Assembly (NCBI RefSeq): GCF_900188245.1
Contig: NZ_FZOK01000002.1
Location: 186,001-250,000 of the forward strand
Source of the DNA: Belliella buryatensis
GTDB lineage: Bacteria > Bacteroidota > Bacteroidia > Cytophagales > Cyclobacteriaceae
Length of the DNA: 64,000 nt
Reading direction: 5' to 3'
Part shown: piece by piece, positions 8,722 to 16,242 of the stretch
Layout of the letters: every line of letters begins with the position of its first letter
How positions within the stretch are numbered: the stretch's first letter is position 1
The notes under the pieces: model-generated
The model's database searches: none
What the model was told of the DNA's origin: nothing
Seen by the model: only the letters and a program-made list of their open reading frames with translations
Made by a program: the position numbers and the translations under genes

Positions 8722-9852
8722 ATGAAATTTATACTTGAACATACAGACCCTCAATCTAAGGCGAGGGCTGGAGTCGTGAAAACTGATCATGGGGATATTG
8801 AAACCCCTATTTTTATGCCTGTAGGGACTGCTGGGTCAGTCAAAGCTGTACATCAGCGGGAATTGACCTATGATGTGAAAGCACAGATTATATTAGGTAA
8901 TACCTATCACCTTTATCTCCGTCCAGGATTGGATGTGTTAGAAAAGGCTGGTGGCTTGCACAAGTTCAATGGCTGGTCTAAGCCAATCTTGACAGATAGT
9001 GGGGGCTATCAGGTTTTTTCTTTAGCAGGAACTAGAAAGATCACAGAAGAAGGGGTGTTGTTCAAGTCACATATTGATGGATCTAAACATATTTTTTCTC
9101 CTGAAGGAGTGATGGACATTCAGCGAACTATTGGTGCGGATATCATCATGGCTTTTGATGAATGTACGCCCTATCCTTGCGAGTTTGGCTACGCCAGAAA
9201 TTCCATGGAAATGACACATCGCTGGTTGAAGCGCTGCATTGAGAGATTTGATAGTACTGAGGGCAAGTATGGATACAGTCAAACTTTGTTTCCAATTGTT
9301 CAGGGGTCGGTTTACAAAGACCTGAGAAAACAATCAGCAGAGTTCATTGCCTCTTGTGAAAGAGAAGGAAACGCCATAGGAGGACTTTCAGTAGGTGAGC
9401 CTGCAGAGATGATGTATGAAATGACTGAAATGGTTACAGATATCCTTCCCAAAGACAAGCCGAGATATTTGATGGGTGTGGGGACACCTGCCAATATTTT
9501 GGAATGCATCGCATTAGGAGTCGATATGTTTGACTGCGTCATGCCCACCCGTAATGCTCGAAATGGCATGCTTTTCACTTCTGAGGGTATCATCAACATC
9601 AGAAATGAGAAATGGAAGGATGATTTCAGCCCTATAGACCTAGGTATCAATTCTTATGTCAGCAGTTTTTATTCTAAAGCATATTTGAGACATTTGACTA
9701 TTTCTAAGGAGATTCTTGCCGCACAGATTGCCAGTATTCATAACTTAGCCTTTTACCTTTGGCTAGTAGGTCAGGCGAGGGAAAAAATCAAAAGTGGTGA
9801 ATTTGCCGCTTGGAAAGATCAGATGGTCAAAAAAGTAAGTACAAGGCTGTAA
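8722..9852 (+). CDS. tgt: tRNA-guanine transglycosylase lacking the canonical zinc cysteines
   Basis: Exchanges guanine for a queuosine precursor at position 34 of GUN tRNAs. The 376-residue product has the substrate-site LTDSGGYQVFSL near residue 92, the GGLSVGEP loop, the catalytic MFDCVMPTRNARNG region near 264-277, and the conserved KAYLRHL and SIHNLAFYLWLV segments. Well-studied bacterial enzymes carry a C-x-C-x2-C zinc site just before S-x-AYL-x-HL; here the aligned stretch reads GINSYVSSFYSKAYLRHL with no cysteine, although the later histidine is kept. It may be a lineage variant. The LptF/G permease gene follows with no gap. Confidence 0.95.
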   Translation: MKFILEHTDPQSKARAGVVKTDHGDIETPIFMPVGTAGSVKAVHQRELTYDVKAQIILGNTYHLYLRPGLDVLEKAGGLHKFNGWSKPILTDSGGYQVFSLAGTRKITEEGVLFKSHIDGSKHIFSPEGVMDIQRTIGADIIMAFDECTPYPCEFGYARNSMEMTHRWLKRCIERFDSTEGKYGYSQTLFPIVQGSVYKDLRKQSAEFIASCEREGNAIGGLSVGEPAEMMYEMTEMVTDILPKDKPRYLMGVGTPANILECIALGVDMFDCVMPTRNARNGMLFTSEGIINIRNEKWKDDFSPIDLGINSYVSSFYSKAYLRHLTISKEILAAQIASIHNLAFYLWLVGQAREKIKSGEFAAWKDQMVKKVSTRL

Positions 9853-10926
9853 ATGAAACTATTGGATAAACTCATCATCAAGGACTTTCTCAAAACCTAT
9901 TTCTTTGTGGTTTTGATGCTGATTCTTATTGTCTTGGTCTTGGACTTTACTGAGAAAAATGATGCTTTTATCCGAAACAAAGTACCAGCCTCTCAAATAC
10001 TGAAGTACATGGCCAATTATGGACTGTACCTCAACAACCTACTTACTCCCATTACAGTATTTATCTCGGTAATCTTCATCACCTCTAAGATGGCAGGTAG
10101 AACGGAAATCGTTGCGATACTGAGTTCTGGAACATCCTTTATCAGAATGCTTTTGCCGTTTTTTGTAGGAGCCACATTGATCGGGGCAGCTTCTTTCTTA
10201 CTCAATGGTTGGGTACTCCCAGGAGCAACAGCTGGAGTAACCGAGTTTAAGACTCGCTATTTAGAAGAGACAAAATTTTACAATGAATCCAATATCCATA
10301 TCAAAGTAGCTCCAGATGTTTACGCATATATTTCTAGATACTATCCTTCTGGAAATATGGGGTACAATTTCACGCTTGAGCAAATCAGAGATGGAGAATT
10401 GGTAGCCAAGCTTTCTGCTGACAGGATTGTATGGGATACTGCAATCAATTCGTGGACAGCCAAAAATTGGAAGATGCGTGTGCTTCATGAGAGAGGGGAG
10501 CACTACACCACAGGGGATAATTTAGACACACTGTTGTCTATTAGGCCAGATGATTTTGACTTACCTTCCAATCATCACGAGACACTGACCTTACCAGAGT
10601 TAGGGAAGCAAATTCGCATCTTGGAAGATAGGGGTGCTGATAATGTGAATTATTATAGAATCGAGCGCTATGTCCGGTATATGTCTCCATTTGCTGCTGT
10701 AATTCTGACGTTTATAGGAGTGATTCTTTCATCCAAAAAGACCAGAGGTGGCTCTGGTTTTCAGATTGCACTAGGTTTTATGTTGGCCTTTGTATACATC
10801 ATTTTGTTTTTGCTGTCTCGTACTTTTGCAGAAGCCGGTACGACTTATCCGATTTTAGCGATTTGGTTGCCTAATGTCATTTTTGCAGTCACCGGTTTGG
10901 TTTTATATAAAACAGTACCTCGATAG
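9853..10926 (+). CDS. LptF/LptG-family permease
   Basis: Inner-membrane permease (YjgP/YjgQ family) of the Lpt lipopolysaccharide export complex. The 357-residue product shows three N-terminal hydrophobic helices (about residues 12-35, 55-80, 98-125), a periplasmic beta-rich domain (about 130-265) and three C-terminal helices (about 275-355), the family layout. Its ATG follows the tgt stop directly and 2 bp separate it from the next gene, so it is in an operon. Whether it is LptF or LptG is not decided here. Confidence 0.9.
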   Translation: MKLLDKLIIKDFLKTYFFVVLMLILIVLVLDFTEKNDAFIRNKVPASQILKYMANYGLYLNNLLTPITVFISVIFITSKMAGRTEIVAILSSGTSFIRMLLPFFVGATLIGAASFLLNGWVLPGATAGVTEFKTRYLEETKFYNESNIHIKVAPDVYAYISRYYPSGNMGYNFTLEQIRDGELVAKLSADRIVWDTAINSWTAKNWKMRVLHERGEHYTTGDNLDTLLSIRPDDFDLPSNHHETLTLPELGKQIRILEDRGADNVNYYRIERYVRYMSPFAAVILTFIGVILSSKKTRGGSGFQIALGFMLAFVYIILFLLSRTFAEAGTTYPILAIWLPNVIFAVTGLVLYKTVPR

Positions 10927-10928
10927 AC

Positions 10929-11849
10929 ATGCTAGAAAATTCCACAATCAAGGATTATCTGATGCTTCATTTCATCGTGGTGATTTGGGGGTTTACGGCC
11001 ATTTTGGGATTGCTGATCAGTATGCCATCAGTAGAAATCGTCTTTTATAGAACTTTGCTGGCAAGTGGATTTCTAGGCTTGGTTTTTTTAGTAAAAAAGC
11101 AAAAAATCAAGCTCTCCAATCAAGAACTTGTTAAAGTCATCGGAACAGGCTTTTTGATCAGCTTGCATTGGATTTTGTTTTTCTGGGCAGCTCAGGTTTC
11201 GACCGCTTCGGTATGTCTTGCAGGTATGGCAACCACCTCGCTTTGGACAGCTTTTATAGAGCCGATGGTCAATAAATCCAAAATCAAGTGGTTCGAAATT
11301 CTGCTTGGCTTGATGGTGATATCAGGGCTATATGTGGTATTCAGCTTTGAGGGTGGTTACTGGCTAGGACTAAGTATGGCGGTGGCTTCGGCATTGATTG
11401 CAGCGATCTTTACAGTGATCAATGGCAGGCTGACCAAGAGGCATTCGCCTTATGTTTTGACATTTTACGAAATGCTGGGAGCTTGCATATTTTCAGTTTT
11501 ATTTATGCCCTTTTATGCTGCTTTTTTCACAGAAGGAGCGGGGCTGCAGTTGATTCCACAAGGTTGGGATTGGTTTTGGCTGTTTCTTTTGGGTGGTGTT
11601 TGTACAGTTTATGCTTTTTCAGTTTCTGTAGAATTGATGCGTCGATTGACAGCTTTTGCCATTAACCTTACCGTAAACCTAGAGCCTGTTTATGGCATTG
11701 TGCTAGCAGTTTTGATTTTTGGAGAAAAGGAACAGATGACTCCAGGGTTTTATCTGGGGACATTGATTATTTTGATTTCAGTTTTATTGTATCCAGTTTT
11801 CAATTATTTCAATAGGATAAGACATGTGAAAAGGGTTTTGGGGGTGTGA
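10929..11849 (+). CDS. EamA/DMT-superfamily transporter
   Basis: A 306-residue integral membrane protein with about ten hydrophobic helices and the internal duplication typical of EamA drug/metabolite exporters; the second half contains the LEPVYGIVLAVLIFGE segment characteristic of the family. The substrate cannot be predicted. It is the last gene of the tgt-permease-EamA run, followed by a repeat-containing spacer with no evident terminator. Confidence 0.88.
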   Translation: MLENSTIKDYLMLHFIVVIWGFTAILGLLISMPSVEIVFYRTLLASGFLGLVFLVKKQKIKLSNQELVKVIGTGFLISLHWILFFWAAQVSTASVCLAGMATTSLWTAFIEPMVNKSKIKWFEILLGLMVISGLYVVFSFEGGYWLGLSMAVASALIAAIFTVINGRLTKRHSPYVLTFYEMLGACIFSVLFMPFYAAFFTEGAGLQLIPQGWDWFWLFLLGGVCTVYAFSVSVELMRRLTAFAINLTVNLEPVYGIVLAVLIFGEKEQMTPGFYLGTLIILISVLLYPVFNYFNRIRHVKRVLGV

Positions 11850-11889
11850 ATTAAAAATTAGGATAGCACATAGGGCCTGTCCCGATCAA

Positions 11890-11920
11890 TTTTTGGGATG
11901 ACGCAGATGACTCGGATTTA
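11890..11920. repeat. Decayed dispersed repeat fragment
   Basis: The spacer after the EamA gene contains GGGATGACGCAGATGACTCG followed by GATTTATTTT, sharing GGATGACGCAGAT with the repeat at 1474. No gene is seen in this 174-bp spacer. Confidence 0.35.
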
Positions 11921-12023
11921 TTTTAAAGCTTTTGCCAGTTTCTTCTTTGTCCAGAAATATAATTGTAGGAGAAATAAGAAATCAGGAGGGATTCATTTTT
12001 TTAAAGCTTGGTAATATTAAAGT

Positions 12024-12446
12024 TTAAGTCAAATTTTCAAAAAATATATTTTGTAAATATTTATTTCGGATATCTTTATAAATGTAAAAATCAGAATCGA
12101 TACTAATGATTTTATCTACCGAGAGAGATTCTGCAGCTACCATTAAACTAGCATCAGCCAAGTCCATGGGAACATCTGAGTATTTCTTTGTAAATGTTAT
12201 AATCTGTTCTATACTCTCAGAGGTAAGTGAAACTAAATTCAGCCCTCCTCTTTTGATCCATTCTAATAAATTTAACTGTGCTTTTATGCTAAAATCCAAC
12301 ATGTGACTTGCTTCGGTAATGACAGGCCAAGTTGTCCAAAGGTTACAATTTTGCTTTTCTAAAAATTTAAGGATCTGAATATGGTATTGATCTCTTTTGT
12401 TGAATAGTGCAATAAGTGGTCCTGCGTCAATGAGAATGCTTTGCAT
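12024..12446 (-). CDS. PIN-domain ribonuclease toxin (VapC-like)
   Basis: The 140-residue protein has the PIN-domain acidic residues: ILIDAGPLIALF (Asp7), a central Glu near residue 45 (VITEASH), and the DLADASLMVAAE and IDSDF motifs near 95 and 117. It probably cleaves RNA as the toxin of a type II toxin-antitoxin pair. The upstream antitoxin gene overlaps its start by 20 bp, the usual coupled arrangement. The final residues are Phe/Asn-rich with no further domain. Confidence 0.85.
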   Translation of the reverse strand: MQSILIDAGPLIALFNKRDQYHIQILKFLEKQNCNLWTTWPVITEASHMLDFSIKAQLNLLEWIKRGGLNLVSLTSESIEQIITFTKKYSDVPMDLADASLMVAAESLSVDKIISIDSDFYIYKDIRNKYLQNIFFENLT

Positions 12447-12672
12447 TTAGTTTTTGTTTTAACTTCTCTTTGTAATTGTTTGAAAGATCAATATCGCCCG
12501 CACCAACACCAAATAAGTCTTTGCCCAATTCATAAGACGATAAAGTGGCAGCATGTTTTTCCAAATACATGGCCAAAGCATCTTTGACTATCCTCGATTT
12601 GGATAGTCCTTGTTTCTTGCTTTCAAACTCAAGTTTCTCCTCAAGTTCTTTATCAATCCGTACGTTCAACAT
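12427..12672 (-). CDS. Ribbon-helix-helix antitoxin (VapB/CopG-like)
   Basis: An 81-residue protein beginning MLNVRIDKELEEKLEFES, the beta strand and first helix of a ribbon-helix-helix DNA-binding domain, followed by GLSKSRIVKDALAMYLEK for the second helix. The C-terminal half would bind and neutralise the PIN toxin encoded directly downstream. A perfect inverted repeat sits 22 bp upstream of the start and is the obvious autoregulatory operator. Confidence 0.82.
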   Translation of the reverse strand: MLNVRIDKELEEKLEFESKKQGLSKSRIVKDALAMYLEKHAATLSSYELGKDLFGVGAGDIDLSNNYKEKLKQKLNAKHSH

Positions 12673-12694
12673 TGCTTAAATCATTTTGTAATAC

Positions 12695-12717
12695 TAATGT
12701 AATACAAATTTACATTA
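12695..12717. promoter_or_regulatory. Palindromic operator of the VapBC-type operon
   Basis: TAATGTAA and its exact reverse complement TTACATTA are separated by 7 bases just upstream of the antitoxin start. A nested 10-bp palindrome ACATTAATGT (12712-12721) overlaps the right arm. Ribbon-helix-helix antitoxins bind such sites to repress their own operon. Confidence 0.65.
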
Positions 12718-12880
12718 ATGTCAACATATTATATATCTAGGAACGCTGACGAGCTGAACCTATTCAAATCGAGATTAAGCCGATTTTCACAGATTGAAAA
12801 ATTAAATGGGGTTTGACGAGTATTCTACGCTTCAACTTTCGGCTTGATTTTAAAATCATCCTTTGGAGTTAATTCATAGA

Positions 12881-13138
12881 TTACTCAAGTTTGAACTTAA
12901 TTAGATTAGGCTCTCTATCAGCTGTGACTCCATATAGGATTTTATTGGTTTCATCGACCGTTATACCTTTTAGTTCATAGTCTAATTGATATTGTTTCAT
13001 GATTTTTCCATTAAAATCAAACTCAAACACTTTATTCAAATTGGTTTCTTCATGTCTTTTACTATACGGTTTTCCAAAATAGAGCAAGAAAAATGAGTCT
13101 GACCCCACATAAAAATACAAATTATATTTATAAAACAT
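12881..13138 (-). pseudogene. C-terminal remnant of a TolB-like beta-propeller protein
   Basis: An 85-codon open stretch ends with a propeller-blade-like sequence: VFEFDFNGKIMKQYQLDYEL followed by KGITVDETNKILYGV and a terminal EPNLIKFKL. This matches the pattern of the last blades of Bacteroidota TolB-like 6-bladed propellers, which are about 350-400 residues. No signal peptide or earlier blades exist upstream, because ispE ends there. I read it as a gene remnant; a genuine 85-residue protein is less likely. Confidence 0.5.
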
Positions 13139-13174
13139 AAATATAGATTTGTCATGAATTATTGATGAACTTTT

Positions 13175-13981
13175 CTACATCACTCCCTCAAACACAAAAT
13201 AACCTTCCTTCCAATTTCCCTTTTCAGGCTTTTCCTCAAACAATCCAAACACAGTCGAGCCTGAGCCTGACATCGCAGCATAAAATGCACCCATTTCATA
13301 CAGTTGTGATTTGATCGAATCTATTTCTGGGTATCGGGGGAAGACGCTAGCTTCAAAGTCGTTGATCAATTCATCCTTCCATCGACTTCGGTCTGTAAGT
13401 GCTGCTTTCAGATCCACGGCGGGGGCGGTTGGGGTTACGCCTGCATAAGCTTCTTTGGTTCCAATATGGATTTGTGGATTGATCAATAGCAGGTACGTAC
13501 CTTTGAGGTCAAGGTCTATAGGTTCTAGGATCTCTCCTCTTCCAGTCGCGATTTTTGGAGTATTCTCTATAAAAAATGGACAATCACTCCCCAACTGCGC
13601 AGCGTAATCTTCCAAGAACCAATCTTCTAAATGAAGGTCAAAGAGATTGTTCATCAGTTTCAGTGCAAAAGCGGCGTCAGCTGATCCTCCTCCAAGTCCG
13701 GCGCCCATTGGGATATTTTTATGAAGGTGAATGTTGATATGAGGTAGTTCATTGAAGTCTTTTCGAAAAAGCTTCAAGGCCTTCATGATCAAATTGTCCT
13801 TATCAGAGCCAGGAATTGGTAGCCCGGTACTCGTAAAAATAGTTTTTTTATCCAAGATGATTTCAAGTGCATCATAAAGCGGAATAGGAACCATACAGGT
13901 CTCAATATCGTGATAACCATCTTTTCTTTTGGCTGTGATATGCAAGCCAAGATTGATTTTAGCATTTGGGAAACTGATCAT
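13175..13981 (-). CDS. ispE: 4-diphosphocytidyl-2-C-methyl-D-erythritol kinase
   Basis: GHMP kinase that phosphorylates CDP-methylerythritol in the non-mevalonate isoprenoid pathway. The 268-residue product shows FPNAKINLGLHITAKRKDGY at the N-terminus, the ATP-binding PMGAGLGGGSADAAF near residue 90, and the C-terminal AAMSGSGSTVFGLF motif. It reads leftward from the AT-rich region upstream of the ilv operon, so the two transcription units diverge. Confidence 0.96.
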   Translation of the reverse strand: MISFPNAKINLGLHITAKRKDGYHDIETCMVPIPLYDALEIILDKKTIFTSTGLPIPGSDKDNLIMKALKLFRKDFNELPHINIHLHKNIPMGAGLGGGSADAAFALKLMNNLFDLHLEDWFLEDYAAQLGSDCPFFIENTPKIATGRGEILEPIDLDLKGTYLLLINPQIHIGTKEAYAGVTPTAPAVDLKAALTDRSRWKDELINDFEASVFPRYPEIDSIKSQLYEMGAFYAAMSGSGSTVFGLFEEKPEKGNWKEGYFVFEGVM

Positions 13982-14005
13982 GGGCCGAAATTAAAAATTC
14001 CTGAT

Positions 14006-14013
14006 CAAAATTA
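14006..14013 (-). promoter_or_regulatory. Candidate -7 promoter box for ispE
   Basis: Minus-strand TAATTTTG fits TAnnTTTG and lies 25 bp upstream of the ispE start. No matching -33 TTTG is visible at the usual distance. Confidence 0.4.
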
Positions 14014-14392
14014 ACTCATTCTGAAAAAAACCATTGTTTTTGAATCCCAAACAATATAAAATTCTGAAAACGCTTATTTTTTCTTTTTAATAAAACATGC
14101 ATTTTATTGATTAATAGCTGCTTAATAAATTTTATCATTATAAAAAAATCAACAATATGATCCTTTTATTACTGATTATGAAAAATCAGAATTTATTTAA
14201 AAATTTTTAAACATTTTCAATAATTTGAAAATTATATTTTGAATTTTATTATAAAATATTGCTAAAATTTTTATAAAATAATTAATTACAGCGCTAAACG
14301 ATTGTGTTTATCATAAAAAAACGATTAAAATATTGTAAGTATCGAAAATGGGCTTTAATATTGTATCGTTGATTGAAATTAAAAATAACCAC
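14014..14392. other. AT-rich divergent regulatory region
   Basis: About 380 bp rich in runs of A and T between ispE and the ilv leader. No reading frame of note. The ilv operon promoter must lie here; TATCGTTG at 14364-14371 is a one-mismatch fit to TAnnTTTG but lacks a well-placed -33 element. Confidence 0.5.
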
Positions 14393-14449
14393 ATGTCACG
14401 TCTAGTCATCTTTATTGGATTCCTAATTCTCATTATTGGAAAGCAATGA
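14393..14449 (+). CDS. Branched-chain amino acid operon leader peptide
   Basis: ATG at 14393 opens an 18-codon frame ending in TGA at 14447-14449, encoding MSRLVIFIGFLILIIGKQ. Five isoleucines, three leucines and one valine make up half of the peptide, exactly the residues made by the operon that follows. The stop codon overlaps the 5' arm of the antiterminator. Ribosomes stalled on these codons when Ile, Leu or Val is scarce would leave that arm free. The peptide itself is presumably only a sensor. Confidence 0.85.
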   Translation: MSRLVIFIGFLILIIGKQ

Positions 14450-14489
14450 GGCGCTAGACTATATCATTCACACAACCATATAAATCTAG

Positions 14490-14518
14490 GTGCCTCATCC
14501 AAGTGAGGCACTTTTTTT
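14490..14518 (+). terminator. Attenuator terminator hairpin
   Basis: An 8-bp perfect stem GTGCCTCA/TGAGGCAC with a 6-base loop, followed by a run of seven T residues. It lies 33 bp upstream of ilvD and is the intrinsic terminator of the leader. Confidence 0.9.
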
Positions 14519-14551
14519 ATAACCACCTATAAAGATAAACCTATTATACCC

Positions 14552-16228
14552 ATGAGTTTGAAAAAATACAGTTGGGAAATCAGCCAAAATGAAGAGCATC
14601 CAGCAGGCAAGGCCATGTTGTATGCCACAGGAATGACTGATAAACAAATGAACCAACCCTTTGTGGGTGTTGCCAGTTGCGGCTATGAAAGTAATCCCTG
14701 CAATATGCACCTCAATAACTTCGCCGGTCTGATCAAAGATGCCACCAAGGCAGATGGTCTGACCGGTTTGGTTTTTAATACCATCGGGGTTTCTGATGGG
14801 ATTTCTATGGGGACCTCTGGGATGCGTTACTCTCTGGTTTCTAGGGAGATTATTGCTGATTCTATCGAATCATTTATCCTTGGACATTCTTTTGATGCGT
14901 GTGTGGCAGTAGCTGGATGTGATAAGAATATGCCCGGGGCTGTGATGGGAATGTTACGTATCGACAGACCATCTATCATGGTCTATGGTGGCACCATTCG
15001 TTCAGGAAATTATAAAGGAGAGAAATTAAATATAGTCTCAGCATTTGAAGCTTACGGTAAGCGTGTCAAAGGTGAAATGAATGATGTCGATTATCAAGGT
15101 GTGATTCAAAATGCCTGCCCAGGTGCGGGTGCTTGTGGTGGTATGTACACTGCCAATACCATGTCTTCGGCTATTGAAGCCATGGGAATGTCTTTACCCT
15201 ATTCCTCTTCTAGTCCTGCGGATAGCCCAGAAAAACTGAATGAATGCAAAGAGGCTTCGAAATACATCAAGATACTTTTAGAAAAAAACATCACTCCAAA
15301 AGATATTGTCACCCGAAAAAGCCTTGAGAATGCAGTAAGGGTTGTCATTGCTTTGGGTGGGAGTACAAATGCAACCTTACACCTCTTGGCAATCGCGAAA
15401 ACTGCTGGGATTGATTTTACGCTGGATGATTTTAAGAAAATCAATGACGAAACACCTTTGCTTGGAGATTTCAAGCCATCAGGTAAATTTTTGATGGAGG
15501 ATCTTTACGAGCAAGGAGGCCTTCCTGCATTTATGAAATACTTTTTGAACAATGGCCTTCTGCATGGAGACTGCATGACAGTTACAGGGAAAACTCTCGC
15601 AGAGAATCTAGCAGATATTGATCCAGTCGTTCCTTCTTTGGTCAATGTCATCCATCCGATCGAACAGCCGCTCAAAGCTTCAGGGCATTTGTGTGTTTTA
15701 AAGGGAAATTTAGCACCTGAGGGTTCTGTAGCCAAGATTTCTGGCAAGGAAGGTAAATCATTTACAGGTCCAGCAAGATGCTTTGATTCTGAGTTGGATG
15801 CGAATGAAGCTATTAAAAATAAGCAAGTTCAAAAAGGAGAAGTGATTGTGATCAGATTCATTGGTCCAAAAGGTGGTCCGGGCATGCCTGAAATGCTCAA
15901 GCCCACATCGATGATCATTGGTGCAGGACTTGGGTCTGACGTAGCCTTGATTACGGACGGTAGATTTTCTGGAGGGACACACGGCTTTGTCGTCGGCCAT
16001 GTCACCCCAGAAGCCTACTTGGGTGGACCTATTGGTTTGCTGAAAGATGGCGATTTGATCACCATTGATGCTGATTCCTTGGAATTAAGCTGTAAGGTGT
16101 CTGAGGAAGAATTTACCGAAAGGAAAAAGTCTTGGAAAAACAAAGACTTGAGTGACTTACAAGGTACTTTGAAGAAATACAATCTATTGGTGTCAACAGC
16201 TTCAGAGGGCTGCGTGACAGATAAATAA
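14552..16228 (+). CDS. ilvD: Dihydroxy-acid dehydratase
   Basis: Iron-sulfur enzyme that dehydrates the dihydroxy acids in valine and isoleucine synthesis. The 558-residue product has the cluster and active-site segments [13 protein letters not shown] near residue 48, [11 protein letters not shown] near 121, and [18 protein letters not shown] near 190, as well as [12 protein letters not shown] near the C-terminus. First structural gene of the operon, 33 bp after the attenuator terminator and 14 bp before ilvB. Confidence 0.97.
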   Translation: MSLKKYSWEISQNEEHPAGKAMLYATGMTDKQMNQPFVGVASCGYESNPCNMHLNNFAGLIKDATKADGLTGLVFNTIGVSDGISMGTSGMRYSLVSREIIADSIESFILGHSFDACVAVAGCDKNMPGAVMGMLRIDRPSIMVYGGTIRSGNYKGEKLNIVSAFEAYGKRVKGEMNDVDYQGVIQNACPGAGACGGMYTANTMSSAIEAMGMSLPYSSSSPADSPEKLNECKEASKYIKILLEKNITPKDIVTRKSLENAVRVVIALGGSTNATLHLLAIAKTAGIDFTLDDFKKINDETPLLGDFKPSGKFLMEDLYEQGGLPAFMKYFLNNGLLHGDCMTVTGKTLAENLADIDPVVPSLVNVIHPIEQPLKASGHLCVLKGNLAPEGSVAKISGKEGKSFTGPARCFDSELDANEAIKNKQVQKGEVIVIRFIGPKGGPGMPEMLKPTSMIIGAGLGSDVALITDGRFSGGTHGFVVGHVTPEAYLGGPIGLLKDGDLITIDADSLELSCKVSEEEFTERKKSWKNKDLSDLQGTLKKYNLLVSTASEGCVTDK

Positions 16229-16242
16229 TCAATTCCAACACC

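Larger units (their letters stand above)
14393..14518 (+). promoter_or_regulatory. Ribosome-mediated transcription attenuator of the ilv-leu operon
   Basis: The leader contains two mutually exclusive stems. Antiterminator: TGAGGC plus CTAGA (14447-14458) pairs with TCTAG plus GCCTCA (14485-14497), with a small bulge. Terminator: GTGCCTCA (14490-14497) pairs with TGAGGCAC (14504-14511), followed by seven Ts. The segment GCCTCA belongs to both. A ribosome that finishes the leader peptide covers TGAGGC and lets the terminator form; a ribosome stalled on Ile/Leu/Val codons lets the antiterminator form and the operon be transcribed. The mechanism is inferred from the structure and from known proteobacterial attenuators. 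Confidence 0.85.
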
